Below, piece after piece: positions 1-7,234 of a stretch of DNA of 12,505 nucleotides. Below the pieces are notes generated by a model, which searched no databases, was not told the origin of the DNA, and saw only the letters and a program-made list of their open reading frames with translations. The stretch lies in the NCBI GenBank assembly GCA_003557585.1, contig PWOE01000098.1, positions 1-12,505 on the forward strand, given 5' to 3'. How positions within the stretch are numbered: the first letter of the stretch is position 1; the number at the start of each line of letters is the position of its first letter. Both the position numbers and the translations under genes were made by a program. This DNA is from Candidatus Nealsoniibacteriota bacterium. GTDB lineage: Bacteria; Patescibacteriota; Minisyncoccia; Minisyncoccales; CSSED10-335.

Positions 1-1
1 A

Positions 2-88
2 AGCAATGTACAAGGAATAGTTGCAGTGGTACTAAAATACCGGCTTCCAGAGTCGGTGTTAAAAGAACAACAGATAGTTATTTTATGA
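2..88 (+). pseudogene. Tail or remnant of an upstream gene, possibly alpha/beta hydrolase
   Basis: One frame is open from the left edge and stops at TGA 86-88, giving 28 residues. It includes the stretch GIVAVVLKYRLP, which resembles the strand before the oxyanion region in the esterase/lipase family of acetylxylan-esterase-like alpha/beta hydrolases (typically G-I-x-A-F-V-L-K-Y-R-L-P). In those proteins the stretch lies in the first half, well before the catalytic Ser, Asp and His. A stop about 12 residues later would therefore mean a truncated gene, and I see no continuation of the family in any frame of bases 89-207. It could equally be the ordinary C-terminus of an unrelated protein, since only the edge is visible. 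Confidence 0.3.
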
Positions 89-151
89 TTAAACTTGTTG
101 TAATTTCGTTTCTCTGTCACATATAATCTTCTGTTTAACATTGGATGTTAG

Positions 152-182
152 TTGACTGTCAAAATATTTTTTCATACTTTTG
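152..182 (+). promoter_or_regulatory. Bacteroidota-type promoter of the isomerase gene
   Basis: A -7 box TACTTTTG at 175-182 matches TAnnTTTG exactly. A TTG at 152-154 lies 20 bases upstream, the normal distance for the -33 element. Transcription would start near 188, leaving about a 20-base leader before the ATG at 208. Confidence 0.65.
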
Positions 183-207
183 AAATTCAACCTAAAAATT
201 CACATTT

Positions 208-1203
208 ATGTCAAGACCCGTAACCTTATTTACCGGCCAGTGGGCCGATCTTTCCATTGAAACAATTTGCCAGAAAGCAAAAGAATTTGGCTATGATGGT
301 GTTGAGTTATGCACTTGGGGCGATCACATGGAGATTGATAAAGCAGATCAGCAATATTGCGACAACCGAAAAAAGTTGCTAAAACAGCATGGTTTGGAGC
401 TATATACCATTTCCACCCATTTGGTTGGTCAGTGTGTATGCGATCCCATTGATCAGCGGCACAAAGGGATTTTACCCGATTATATCTGGGGCGATGGCGA
501 TCCGGAAGGGGTGCGTCAGAGAGCCGCCAAAGAAATAATTGAAACAGGCAGAGTTGCTAAAAGACTGGGTTTAGATACTGTGGTAGGATTTACCGGCAGC
601 CCCATCTGGCACCTTTTGTATTCTTTTCCCCCGGTATCAAAGCAGATGATTGATGACGGATTTCAGGATTTTGCCAAACGGTGGAAACCCATTTTGGATG
701 AATACCAAAAAATGGGTGTAAGATATGCACTGGAGGTGCACCCTACTGAAATTGCCTTTGACATAGCCACCGCAAAACGGGCATTGCAAGCCTTGGATAA
801 CCATCCTGCATTTGGGTTTAATTATGACCCCAGTCATCTGGGTTACCAGGGTGTAGATTACGTAAAATTTATCTACGACTTTTCGGACCGTATTTTTCAT
901 GTCCACATGAAAGATGTTCATTGGAGCGATGGCCAGAAGGATATCGGTGTATTTGGCGGCCATACCGATTTTGGAGATAATAATCGTTTCTGGAATTTCC
1001 GCAGCATTGGAAGGGGACGAATCGACTTTGAAAGCATTATCCGGGCGCTAAATGATATTGGTTATGATGGGCCACTTTCCATTGAATGGGAAGACAGTGG
1101 CATGGATCGCGAAGCCGGAGCAGAAGAATCTTGTGCATTTACCAAAAATATTGATTTCAAACCATCGAATGTTGCTTTTGATGATGCCATGCAGAAAAAA
1201 TGA
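208..1203 (+). CDS. Sugar phosphate isomerase/epimerase (xylose isomerase-like TIM barrel)
   Basis: This 331-residue cytoplasmic protein (no signal peptide) belongs to the AP endonuclease 2/xylose isomerase-like TIM-barrel superfamily. It opens with the first barrel strand (VTLFTGQWADLS) and has FGYDGVEL at 27-34. The expected divalent-metal ligands are visible: Glu176 in LEVHP, Asp207 in NYDPSH, His231/His233 in HVHMKD, and Glu293 in SIEWED. The GRGRIDF motif at 268-274 is also typical. Family members isomerise or epimerise free or phosphorylated sugars, cyclitols or keto-sugars; the substrate cannot be read from sequence. Its own promoter at 152-182 and the shared terminator at 1281-1319 make it monocistronic. 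It converges on a Gfo/Idh/MocA oxidoreductase operon, and these two families often act on the same keto-sugar, so a joint pathway is plausible but inferred. Confidence 0.88.
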   Translation: MSRPVTLFTGQWADLSIETICQKAKEFGYDGVELCTWGDHMEIDKADQQYCDNRKKLLKQHGLELYTISTHLVGQCVCDPIDQRHKGILPDYIWGDGDPEGVRQRAAKEIIETGRVAKRLGLDTVVGFTGSPIWHLLYSFPPVSKQMIDDGFQDFAKRWKPILDEYQKMGVRYALEVHPTEIAFDIATAKRALQALDNHPAFGFNYDPSHLGYQGVDYVKFIYDFSDRIFHVHMKDVHWSDGQKDIGVFGGHTDFGDNNRFWNFRSIGRGRIDFESIIRALNDIGYDGPLSIEWEDSGMDREAGAEESCAFTKNIDFKPSNVAFDDAMQKK

Positions 1204-1280
1204 TACTGGATTCTAAATCAATCCTTCTTATAACGAGAGCAAACTTCGCATAACTGATAATGTCAATAAAATAAAAAAGC

Positions 1281-1319
1281 CCCATAAAAAACCTGGCCAT
1301 TTACCAGGTTTTTTATGGG
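1281..1319. terminator. Bidirectional intrinsic terminator between convergent genes
   Basis: A perfect 16-bp inverted repeat (1281-1296 with 1304-1319) surrounds a 7-base loop (1297-1303). On the minus strand the stem is followed by a long T-rich tract (complement of 1261-1280), giving a classic terminator for the cytochrome operon. On the plus strand a T-rich stretch also follows, and the stem itself has a run of six T. The hairpin lies 78 bp after the isomerase stop and 22 bp after the end of the cytochrome gene, so it serves both. Confidence 0.9.
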
Positions 1320-1341
1320 ATTTCTGTTTCAGCTTTAAAAT

Positions 1342-2892
1342 CTATTGATTTTGTTGAACGATAAGTTCGTTGTCGGGTTCGTATACCACTCTGAAACCAA
1401 TACCTCTCATATCTGAGTACCACCAGAGACTTCTTGGTTGTTGGGGATCAGTTCTAAACCAGGCTTCACTATCGGTATGGTTACGGGCAGCTGATCTTAG
1501 GTCACCGGCATTGGATTCAAAACTGCCGCCTCTTATCACTCTCTCAGTTCCGGATTCAGGGCCGGCAGGGTTGGTTACTTCGTATGGAGTTTGTGCGTAA
1601 GCATCGGGGGCGTACCAGTCCGATGTGTATTCATATACATTACCACTCATATTTTTTAAACCGAATGGATTGGGTTGTACAAATGTGGGTTCCATGGTTC
1701 TGCCCATCGAATTTTCCCTGTAAACTGCATAAGTGTTTATCCCGGTGGTGTCGGCTCCAAACAACCATCCACGCAATCCTGTACCTTCAAATCTTTTGGG
1801 ATCTCCTTCAAAAAAGTAGGGTGTTTGAGAGCCTGCTCTTACGGCATATTCCCATTCTGCTTCTGTGGGAAGTCGGTATTTTTTACCGGTTCGCTGCGAA
1901 AGCCACTGGCAATAGATTTCAGCAGCATATGGTGTCATGGTTATGGCCGGTCTGTTGCCACTACCCCAGCCCTGGTCGGGTATGCCAAAAGGTGGTGTAG
2001 GACCACTGATGGCATCGGGGCCAGAAGCATTGTGCGCAATTACAATGTTGGGGGAAATGCGGCCCTCAGCCATAGTGGCACGGTAAAATGACCAATACTC
2101 ATTCCAGGTAACTTCAATCTCGCCCATAAAGAATGGAGAGATGGTTACTTCCCGAACCGGGCCTTCGTCATCATTGCGAAGGGGTTCATTTTCGGGGCTT
2201 CCCATCAGGAAAGTACCTCCGGGGATGGCAACCATGTTGAAAGATACTGTGGTTTGGGGTATTTGTTCGGTGAAATTGTCAAAGCCGGTAACAAGGGTTG
2301 CTTCTGTGAATGGTTCTCCCGATAATCCTTCAGTTTCCGGAATATGACTCATTTGTTCGTGGCTGAAATAGGGATTATAATGCCCCGCATCCAAATGACA
2401 GTTTAAACAGTTCAGGTCAAGACGCTCGGCATTTTGCTCGAAATGCAGGTGCGCTTTTTCTCCATCTGCCGACAGCCCTCTGGGAAACAATTCCTGATGA
2501 CAGTTCATACAGGATTCCTGATAGGTATGTTTTACAGCAGAAGAAAGCTGACGTTTGGCCTCCCAGTTTATTTTATCCGTATCCTTAAATATCATCGCAT
2601 ACACATCACGAGCCCCGGTAACTGCTTTGGCCTTAAGGTAATCAACAGTTCCGGGTGGCGGCAGGTGGCACTGCACACAATGTACTACGATCCCTGATTT
2701 ATTGTCATAATGAGAAGACAATCGCCAGGCATCTTCAGCATGCGGATGCACATGGCAACTCATGCAAAACTCATCGGTTGAAGTATATTTAATCGCTTTG
2801 GAAGACATGATAACAACCATTGCACCTATCAAAAACCCCAGTATGGCAACGTATTTCCAGTTGAATGCTTTTTTTCTGAAACTAAATTTCAT
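1342..2892 (-). CDS. NapC/NrfH-type tetraheme cytochrome c fused to an FGE/SUMF1-like domain
   Basis: This 516-residue protein has three parts. Residues 1-11 are a basic N-terminus and about 12-30 a single membrane anchor without a signal cleavage site, so the rest should lie in the periplasm. Residues 40-170 hold four heme-binding CxxCH motifs (43-47, 72-76, 128-132, 162-166) in the spacing and context of NapC/NrfH quinol dehydrogenases, which pass electrons from menaquinol to envelope reductases. Residues about 218-505 are a formylglycine-generating-enzyme-like domain: MVAIPGGTFLMGS at the start, YRLPTEAEWEYA at 339-350, GNVYEYTSDWY at 417-427, RVIRGGSF at 451-458 and GIGFRVV near the end. 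The C-terminal FGE cysteine pair is not present (456-470 reads GSFESNAGDLRSAAR), so sulfatase maturation is unlikely. The His after heme 1 (CHVH) replaces the Met ligand usual in NrfH. The gene lies 30 bp downstream of a Tat-exported oxidoreductase; no nrfA or other known reductase is visible. The redox partner is unknown. Confidence 0.88.
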   Translation of the reverse strand: MKFSFRKKAFNWKYVAILGFLIGAMVVIMSSKAIKYTSTDEFCMSCHVHPHAEDAWRLSSHYDNKSGIVVHCVQCHLPPPGTVDYLKAKAVTGARDVYAMIFKDTDKINWEAKRQLSSAVKHTYQESCMNCHQELFPRGLSADGEKAHLHFEQNAERLDLNCLNCHLDAGHYNPYFSHEQMSHIPETEGLSGEPFTEATLVTGFDNFTEQIPQTTVSFNMVAIPGGTFLMGSPENEPLRNDDEGPVREVTISPFFMGEIEVTWNEYWSFYRATMAEGRISPNIVIAHNASGPDAISGPTPPFGIPDQGWGSGNRPAITMTPYAAEIYCQWLSQRTGKKYRLPTEAEWEYAVRAGSQTPYFFEGDPKRFEGTGLRGWLFGADTTGINTYAVYRENSMGRTMEPTFVQPNPFGLKNMSGNVYEYTSDWYAPDAYAQTPYEVTNPAGPESGTERVIRGGSFESNAGDLRSAARNHTDSEAWFRTDPQQPRSLWWYSDMRGIGFRVVYEPDNELIVQQNQ

Positions 2893-2922
2893 TATTCTGA
2901 AAAATTAAACCGACTTAGTTAT

Positions 2923-4257
2923 TTACCTTGGAGCACCAGGCTCTTGTCCGGGAATTGGAGCAACTCCTTCCTGATAAAATGGAAGGTCAGTCCAGGCATA
3001 TTCGGTGGGTCCATAACGTAAATCAGAAGCCATAATTTCATCCCAGGTAATTTGTTTTCCTGTGTAGGCTGCCTCACGACCTAAGATGGCCACCATCGTT
3101 GAATTGGCCAGCTCTTCTGCCTGATTAATTTTTTTATTAAGTCTTACGGATTCAACAAAATGGATGTGCTCCTGCAAATAGGGATTGTTAAACGTATTTT
3201 CTTCATAATTGTATTTCCATAATTCTTCTCCGTTATAATCTTCTATACGCATATTATTTCCCTGAAGGTAACATACACCCTTGCTGCCCATTATAGATTC
3301 AGAAATATCGGTGTCACAACCATCAATTTGTCTGGCAGTGGCCAACATTCTTTTATTGTTGGGGTATCTGTAATCAACGCTAAAAAAGTCAAAGATATCT
3401 CCTGTAAGGCGACGTGCCCTGCCTCCATATCCCACTGCTCTTTCGGGAAGCATTCCTGTGAGCCAGGTGGCTATATCTATGTTATGAATTGCCTGATCAA
3501 GAAAATGATCACCACTTAACCACCCAATGTTGAACCAATTGCGAATATTGTATTCCATATCAGATTCACCCGCTCTTTTAGTCCGGTTCCACCATGCACC
3601 CTGATTCCAGTGTGCCGTAGCCGAAAGCACATCGCCAATGGCACCGTTTTTAATTTGCACATATGCTTCCCAGTAATCGCGTTGGTGACGGCGCTGATTG
3701 CCCGTAACAACAGTAAGGCCGGCACGTTCGGCATGTCTGGCTGCTACCATAACGGTTCTGATTCCTACAGGATCAACGGCAGCAGGTTTTTCCATAAAAA
3801 TATGTTTGTTAGCTGCAACGGCGGCTCTGAATTGCTCGGGGTGAAAATGGGTGGGGGTGCAAATCAGAACAACATCCACATCTAATGCAATAGCTTTGTC
3901 AGCGGCATCAAAGCCCACAAAGCACATATTGTCCGGGACGGGATTGTTTTTTTCTGTTTCCAGATTTTCACGACATCTTTGCAGCCTGTCATCAAAAACA
4001 TCTGCCAGTGCTACGACAGACAAATCATTGCCTGCATCCAGAAAATTAAACGCTGCACCGGTGCCTCTATCACCACACCCTATAAGAGCAGCTCTCAATG
4101 GTTTACCATCCGGAGCTCTTTCTACAAATGAATACATCCCCAATTCAGCTGCAGATTGACTTGATTTGCGGCTGCATGAACTAATTACTGATCCCAATCC
4201 AAGGGTTAAACCTGTTCCTATAAGGGCTGAATTGGTTAAAAAATCTCGTCTTTTCAT
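2923..4257 (-). CDS. Tat-exported Gfo/Idh/MocA-family oxidoreductase, probable lipoprotein
   Basis: This 444-residue NAD(P)-dependent dehydrogenase family protein starts with a twin-arginine signal (RRDFL at 3-7). A hydrophobic stretch follows, then SSC with Cys28 as a likely lipobox cysteine, so it should be folded with its nucleotide before export and anchored in the envelope. The Rossmann glycine motif GCGDRGTG spans 60-67, the family EKPAA motif 156-160, and the catalytic His258 lies in DQAIHNID (254-261). Relatives oxidise C-H-OH groups of sugars, cyclitols or glycosides, often giving 3-keto sugars, or act as tightly bound-cofactor oxidoreductases such as glucose-fructose oxidoreductase. 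It is the first gene of an operon with the tetraheme-FGE fusion 30 bp downstream, suggesting (inference) that electrons from its substrate or cofactor are exchanged with the membrane cytochrome. The substrate is not deducible. Confidence 0.88.
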   Translation of the reverse strand: MKRRDFLTNSALIGTGLTLGLGSVISSCSRKSSQSAAELGMYSFVERAPDGKPLRAALIGCGDRGTGAAFNFLDAGNDLSVVALADVFDDRLQRCRENLETEKNNPVPDNMCFVGFDAADKAIALDVDVVLICTPTHFHPEQFRAAVAANKHIFMEKPAAVDPVGIRTVMVAARHAERAGLTVVTGNQRRHQRDYWEAYVQIKNGAIGDVLSATAHWNQGAWWNRTKRAGESDMEYNIRNWFNIGWLSGDHFLDQAIHNIDIATWLTGMLPERAVGYGGRARRLTGDIFDFFSVDYRYPNNKRMLATARQIDGCDTDISESIMGSKGVCYLQGNNMRIEDYNGEELWKYNYEENTFNNPYLQEHIHFVESVRLNKKINQAEELANSTMVAILGREAAYTGKQITWDEIMASDLRYGPTEYAWTDLPFYQEGVAPIPGQEPGAPR

Positions 4258-4328
4258 TGTTGTCTTATTGAATATTTGTTATAAAATTTATAGAAGAAAA
4301 AGGCAAAAAGAAAGGTTCCTGTGTCCTG

Positions 4329-4358
4329 CCAAAATAGTGGTTTTCGCCTGTAAGCAAA
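4329..4358 (-). promoter_or_regulatory. Possible promoter of the oxidoreductase-cytochrome operon
   Basis: Read on the minus strand, TATTTTGG (complement of 4329-4336) matches TAnnTTTG at seven of eight positions. A TTTG (complement of 4355-4358) lies 18 bases upstream. Transcription would begin near 4322, leaving about 65 bases of leader. It is the best candidate in the intergenic region for this direction, but the match is imperfect. Confidence 0.3.
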
Positions 4359-4669
4359 AACAATGGCTATGCCAGCAACCTATATATAGATATGTATGTG
4401 TAGCAAAATGCACAATTACCTTTAGCGGCGGCTAATATATGATTTTTTTTGCAAACTCTGAATTAGCAATTCGCAGTTTTGGAGTAACTAATTTCACAAA
4501 AAATTACAACCCTTCCGGGGGTATATGGGGGAAGTGCCGGTGGTGGCCATTACCAAGGCCGCCTGGTAAATCCATCATCAGATGGTAAACAGCAAATTGA
4601 TACCTGGCAACCCGCACAAATCAGAAGCAATCGCCCCTCGGAAAGAGCATCATTCTGATATAACTTTCA

Positions 4670-4677
4670 TATCTTTG
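4670..4677 (+). promoter_or_regulatory. -7 box of the hutI promoter
   Basis: TATCTTTG matches the Bacteroidota TAnnTTTG element exactly. Transcription would begin near 4682, about 20 bases before the ATG at 4703. No clear TTTG -33 element is seen at the usual distance. Confidence 0.6.
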
Positions 4678-4702
4678 CTTTTGCAAAGAAAAACCTTCAT
4701 TT

Positions 4703-5962
4703 ATGAAAATTCTCATTCGCAATATCAAGGAACTTATACAGGTGGAATATGATTTTCGCGAAAAGGTTAGCGGTAAGGACATGTCCGATCTGCAAACCAT
4801 CGAAAACGCCTGGCTTTACATCGAAGAAGGACTCATTCGCGCATTTGGAAAGATGGAAAGCTTTGCTGAAAGTGAGATATACAACATCGCTACTCACAGC
4901 GATGTAAATGAAATTGACGCCACCGGCAAAATGGTGTTCCCTTCTTTCTGTGATTCGCATACACATATTGTTTACGACGGAAGCCGCGAGTTAGAATACA
5001 TTGATAAGATACGTGGACTTTCTTACGAAGAGATAGCCAAAAGGGGCGGTGGCATTCTCAATTCAGCCAAACGCCTGCAGAATGTATCGGAACTTCAGCT
5101 CATAGAACAGGCCATGGAACGGCTCGAAGAGATCAAAATGCTGGGTACGGGCGCTGTAGAAATCAAAAGCGGTTACGGCCTCACCACCGAAAGTGAGATG
5201 AAGATGCTGCGGGTAATCCGCAAACTGAAAGAACTGAGCCCGCTTACCATCAAATCTACCTTCCTGGGTGCCCATGCTGTACCTGCCGAATACAAAGGGC
5301 GGCAAGGGGAGTATGTGGATCTCATCATCAATGAAATGATCCCCGAAGTGGCCGGTGAAGACCTTGCCGACTATATCGATGTTTTTTGCGACCGCGGATT
5401 TTTTACCCGGGAAGAAACTGACCGTATACTCATGGCCGGCATTAAACATGGACTCAAACCCAAGATACACGCCAATGAGCTGGATTTTTCAGGAGGTATC
5501 CAGGTTGGAGTAAAATACAATGCCCTTTCGGTTGACCATCTGGAGTTTACCGGAGAAGAAGAAATTGATGTACTGCTCAATTCCGATACCATGCCTTGCC
5601 TGCTGCCCGGTGCAGCATTTTTCCTGGAGATGGAATACCCCCCGGCACGTAAAATGATCGATTCGGGTTTGCCCCTTGCCCTGGCCAGCGACTACAACCC
5701 CGGGTCATCGCCATCGGGTAATATGCAGCTGATCATGTCCATTGCCTGCATTAAAATGAAAATGCTGCCCGAGGAGGTCATCAATGCATCTACCATCAAC
5801 GGGGCATACGCCATGGACCTGCAACACGAACAGGGAACCATTTCCCTGGGCAAAAAAGCAAGTGTTTTCATTACCAAACGAATTCCCACCTACTCTTTTA
5901 TGCCCTATGCATATGGCAGTAACAAAGTGGAAACGGTTATTATAAACGGACAGATACAATAA
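4703..5962 (+). CDS. hutI: Imidazolonepropionase
   Basis: HutI hydrolyses 4-imidazolone-5-propanoate to N-formimidoyl-L-glutamate, the third step of histidine degradation, in the cytoplasm. The 419 residues are the usual family length. Amidohydrolase-fold marks are present: the metal-binding pair His86/His88 in DSHTH, His256 in KIHANELDFSGG, His279 in SVDHLEF, and Asp330 in LASDYNPGSSPSGNMQ, a HutI hallmark. Other family blocks are GGGI at 115-118, KSGYGLTTESEMKML at 155-169 and TFLGAHAVP at 186-194. The ATG at 4703 follows a good -7 box by about 25 bases. No hutH, hutU or ftcD lies in the window, so the gene stands apart from the rest of the pathway unless these are elsewhere in the genome. 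A methyltransferase gene follows 32 bp downstream and may be cotranscribed, although the functions are unrelated. Confidence 0.96.
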   Translation: MKILIRNIKELIQVEYDFREKVSGKDMSDLQTIENAWLYIEEGLIRAFGKMESFAESEIYNIATHSDVNEIDATGKMVFPSFCDSHTHIVYDGSRELEYIDKIRGLSYEEIAKRGGGILNSAKRLQNVSELQLIEQAMERLEEIKMLGTGAVEIKSGYGLTTESEMKMLRVIRKLKELSPLTIKSTFLGAHAVPAEYKGRQGEYVDLIINEMIPEVAGEDLADYIDVFCDRGFFTREETDRILMAGIKHGLKPKIHANELDFSGGIQVGVKYNALSVDHLEFTGEEEIDVLLNSDTMPCLLPGAAFFLEMEYPPARKMIDSGLPLALASDYNPGSSPSGNMQLIMSIACIKMKMLPEEVINASTINGAYAMDLQHEQGTISLGKKASVFITKRIPTYSFMPYAYGSNKVETVIINGQIQ

Positions 5963-5994
5963 AACCATTTCATTCACACCATATACACCCACTT

Positions 5995-7161
5995 TTGAAA
6001 AATTCATCATTTAAAATGATTGCCAAAACCTTCTCCGGACTGGAAGAAGTGCTGGCATCTGAACTCAAATCGCTGGGCGCAAAAGATGTTCAGCCTCTGA
6101 AAAGAGCTGCTTCCTTTACCGGCGATCAATCTATGCTTTACAAGGCCAACCTCTGGAGCCGCGTGGCATTGAGTATTCTGAGGCCTATGTTCGAATTCCG
6201 CTTCGAAACCCAGCAGGAGTTTTATGATAAAATGCACGAATTTAAGTGGGATGCGTTTTTTTCGGTAGATAAGAGCTTTGCCATTTCTACCGTTGCCATT
6301 CAGTCGGTATTTACAAATACCCACTTCCTGGCACAGCGCAGCAAAGATGCTATCGTTGACTACTTCCGCGATACTGCCAATGCCCGCCCCAATGTGAATA
6401 CCGAAAATCCCGATATCAAGATCAATGTTTACGTTTTTAAGGAAAGCTGCTCCATTTCGCTTGACAGCAGTGGTATGCCCCTTTTCAAAAGGGGATATCG
6501 CAAACAGGCCGGGCCAGCCCCTTTAAATGAGGTGCTGGCAGCCGGACTGATCATGCTTTCGGGCTGGGACAAAAAGCAGGCCTTTTACGACCCCATGTGC
6601 GGCAGCGGAACATTCAGCATTGAAGCAGCTATGATGGCGCTGAATATGGCCCCGGCCACCTTCAGAAAAGAATTTTCCTTTACCCACTGGCAGGATCATG
6701 ATGAAAGCCTTTGGCAAAGCCTGCGCGAAGAAGCTGCAGCAGCACAACTCAATACTGTACCGCATATTGAAGCCTCCGATTTAAGCAATAAAAGTATGGC
6801 CGGAGCCCGACAGAATATCATGGAGGCCGGATTGATGGGCAGAATCAAACTGGAGAAGAAAGACTTTTTCCTTTCCCGTCCATCTCAAAGCAGAGGACAC
6901 CTTATTATGAACCCTCCCTACGGCAGAAGAATTGAGAACGAAAACATCCAGGAGTTTTATCAGAAAATCGGCTCAACATTCAAACATAACTATCCCGGCT
7001 TTCACGTATGGATCATCAGTCCCGACCAAACCCTTACCCACAAGATCGGGCTTAAACCCATTGCAAAACATTATGTTTTTAACGGACAGCTGGATTGCAC
7101 TTTTTTGGGATACAAGATATACGAAGGGTCAAAAAAGCCTGCAAAGCGCCCCAGACTTTAG
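5995..7161 (+). CDS. THUMP-domain class I SAM-dependent RNA methyltransferase (RlmL N-terminal-like)
   Basis: This 388-residue protein resembles the N-terminal half of E. coli RlmKL and the YpsC family, which methylate guanine N2 in 23S rRNA. Residues about 5-65 form the ferredoxin-like N-terminus, 65-165 the THUMP RNA-binding domain, and 170-375 the Rossmann methyltransferase. The SAM-binding motif I is DPMCGSGTF at 199-207, and the catalytic NPPYG is at 306-310. The RlmK half is absent, as is usual in this subfamily. The basic tail KKPAKRPRL may contact RNA. I chose the TTG at 5995 because the following KNSSFKMIAKT matches the family N-terminus, where a few residues precede the F-K-M. The first ATG is at 6016 (eighth codon) and remains possible. 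It lies 32 bp after hutI with no terminator between, so it is probably read from the hutI promoter. The exact rRNA position modified is not provable from sequence. Confidence 0.88.
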   Translation: MKNSSFKMIAKTFSGLEEVLASELKSLGAKDVQPLKRAASFTGDQSMLYKANLWSRVALSILRPMFEFRFETQQEFYDKMHEFKWDAFFSVDKSFAISTVAIQSVFTNTHFLAQRSKDAIVDYFRDTANARPNVNTENPDIKINVYVFKESCSISLDSSGMPLFKRGYRKQAGPAPLNEVLAAGLIMLSGWDKKQAFYDPMCGSGTFSIEAAMMALNMAPATFRKEFSFTHWQDHDESLWQSLREEAAAAQLNTVPHIEASDLSNKSMAGARQNIMEAGLMGRIKLEKKDFFLSRPSQSRGHLIMNPPYGRRIENENIQEFYQKIGSTFKHNYPGFHVWIISPDQTLTHKIGLKPIAKHYVFNGQLDCTFLGYKIYEGSKKPAKRPRL

Positions 7162-7197
7162 TTTGAAGGATTTGTTAACCTAAATTTAATATCTTTT

Positions 7198-7229
7198 GTT
7201 TTCATTGCTTAAATTATTTTGTACCTTTG
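7198..7229 (+). promoter_or_regulatory. Strong Bacteroidota-type promoter 430 bp upstream of pfkA
   Basis: TACCTTTG at 7222-7229 matches TAnnTTTG exactly and sits in the sequence TTGTACCTTTGCGG, very typical of highly expressed Bacteroidota promoters. A TTTTG at 7194-7198 is a possible -33 element at a slightly long distance. Transcription would begin near 7235, far upstream of the pfkA start at 7662. Confidence 0.6.
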
Positions 7230-7234
7230 CGGGT

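Larger units (their letters stand above)
4258..4702. other. 445-bp intergenic region between divergent genes, with GC-rich island
   Basis: The part near the oxidoreductase (4258-4500) is AT-rich with no gene that I can support. From about 4510 to 4650 it is visibly more GC-rich and holds three short hairpins: 4512-4516 with 4530-4534; 4542-4548 with 4557-4563 (one G-T pair); and 4572-4576 with 4581-4585. One plus-strand frame is open from 4488 to the TGA at 4656-4658 with protein-like composition (includes GGSAGGGHYQGRLVNPSSDG) but no ATG. It may be a decayed gene end or a structured element. The hutI promoter follows at 4670. Confidence 0.5.

Noticed and set aside
1584..2091. Overlapping plus-strand open frames of about 138 codons inside the cytochrome-FGE gene
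   Set aside because: They lie opposite clearly conserved FGE motifs in the minus-strand gene and show no family features of their own.
1342..4257. Nitrite reductase (NrfHA) system
   Set aside because: The cytochrome part is NrfH-like, but no pentaheme NrfA gene is present and the partner gene is a Gfo/Idh/MocA oxidoreductase.
4542..4585. Hairpins read as a histidine- or folate-type riboswitch for hutI
   Set aside because: The hutI promoter box lies downstream at 4670-4677, so the hairpins would not be in its transcript, and no known riboswitch core is recognised.
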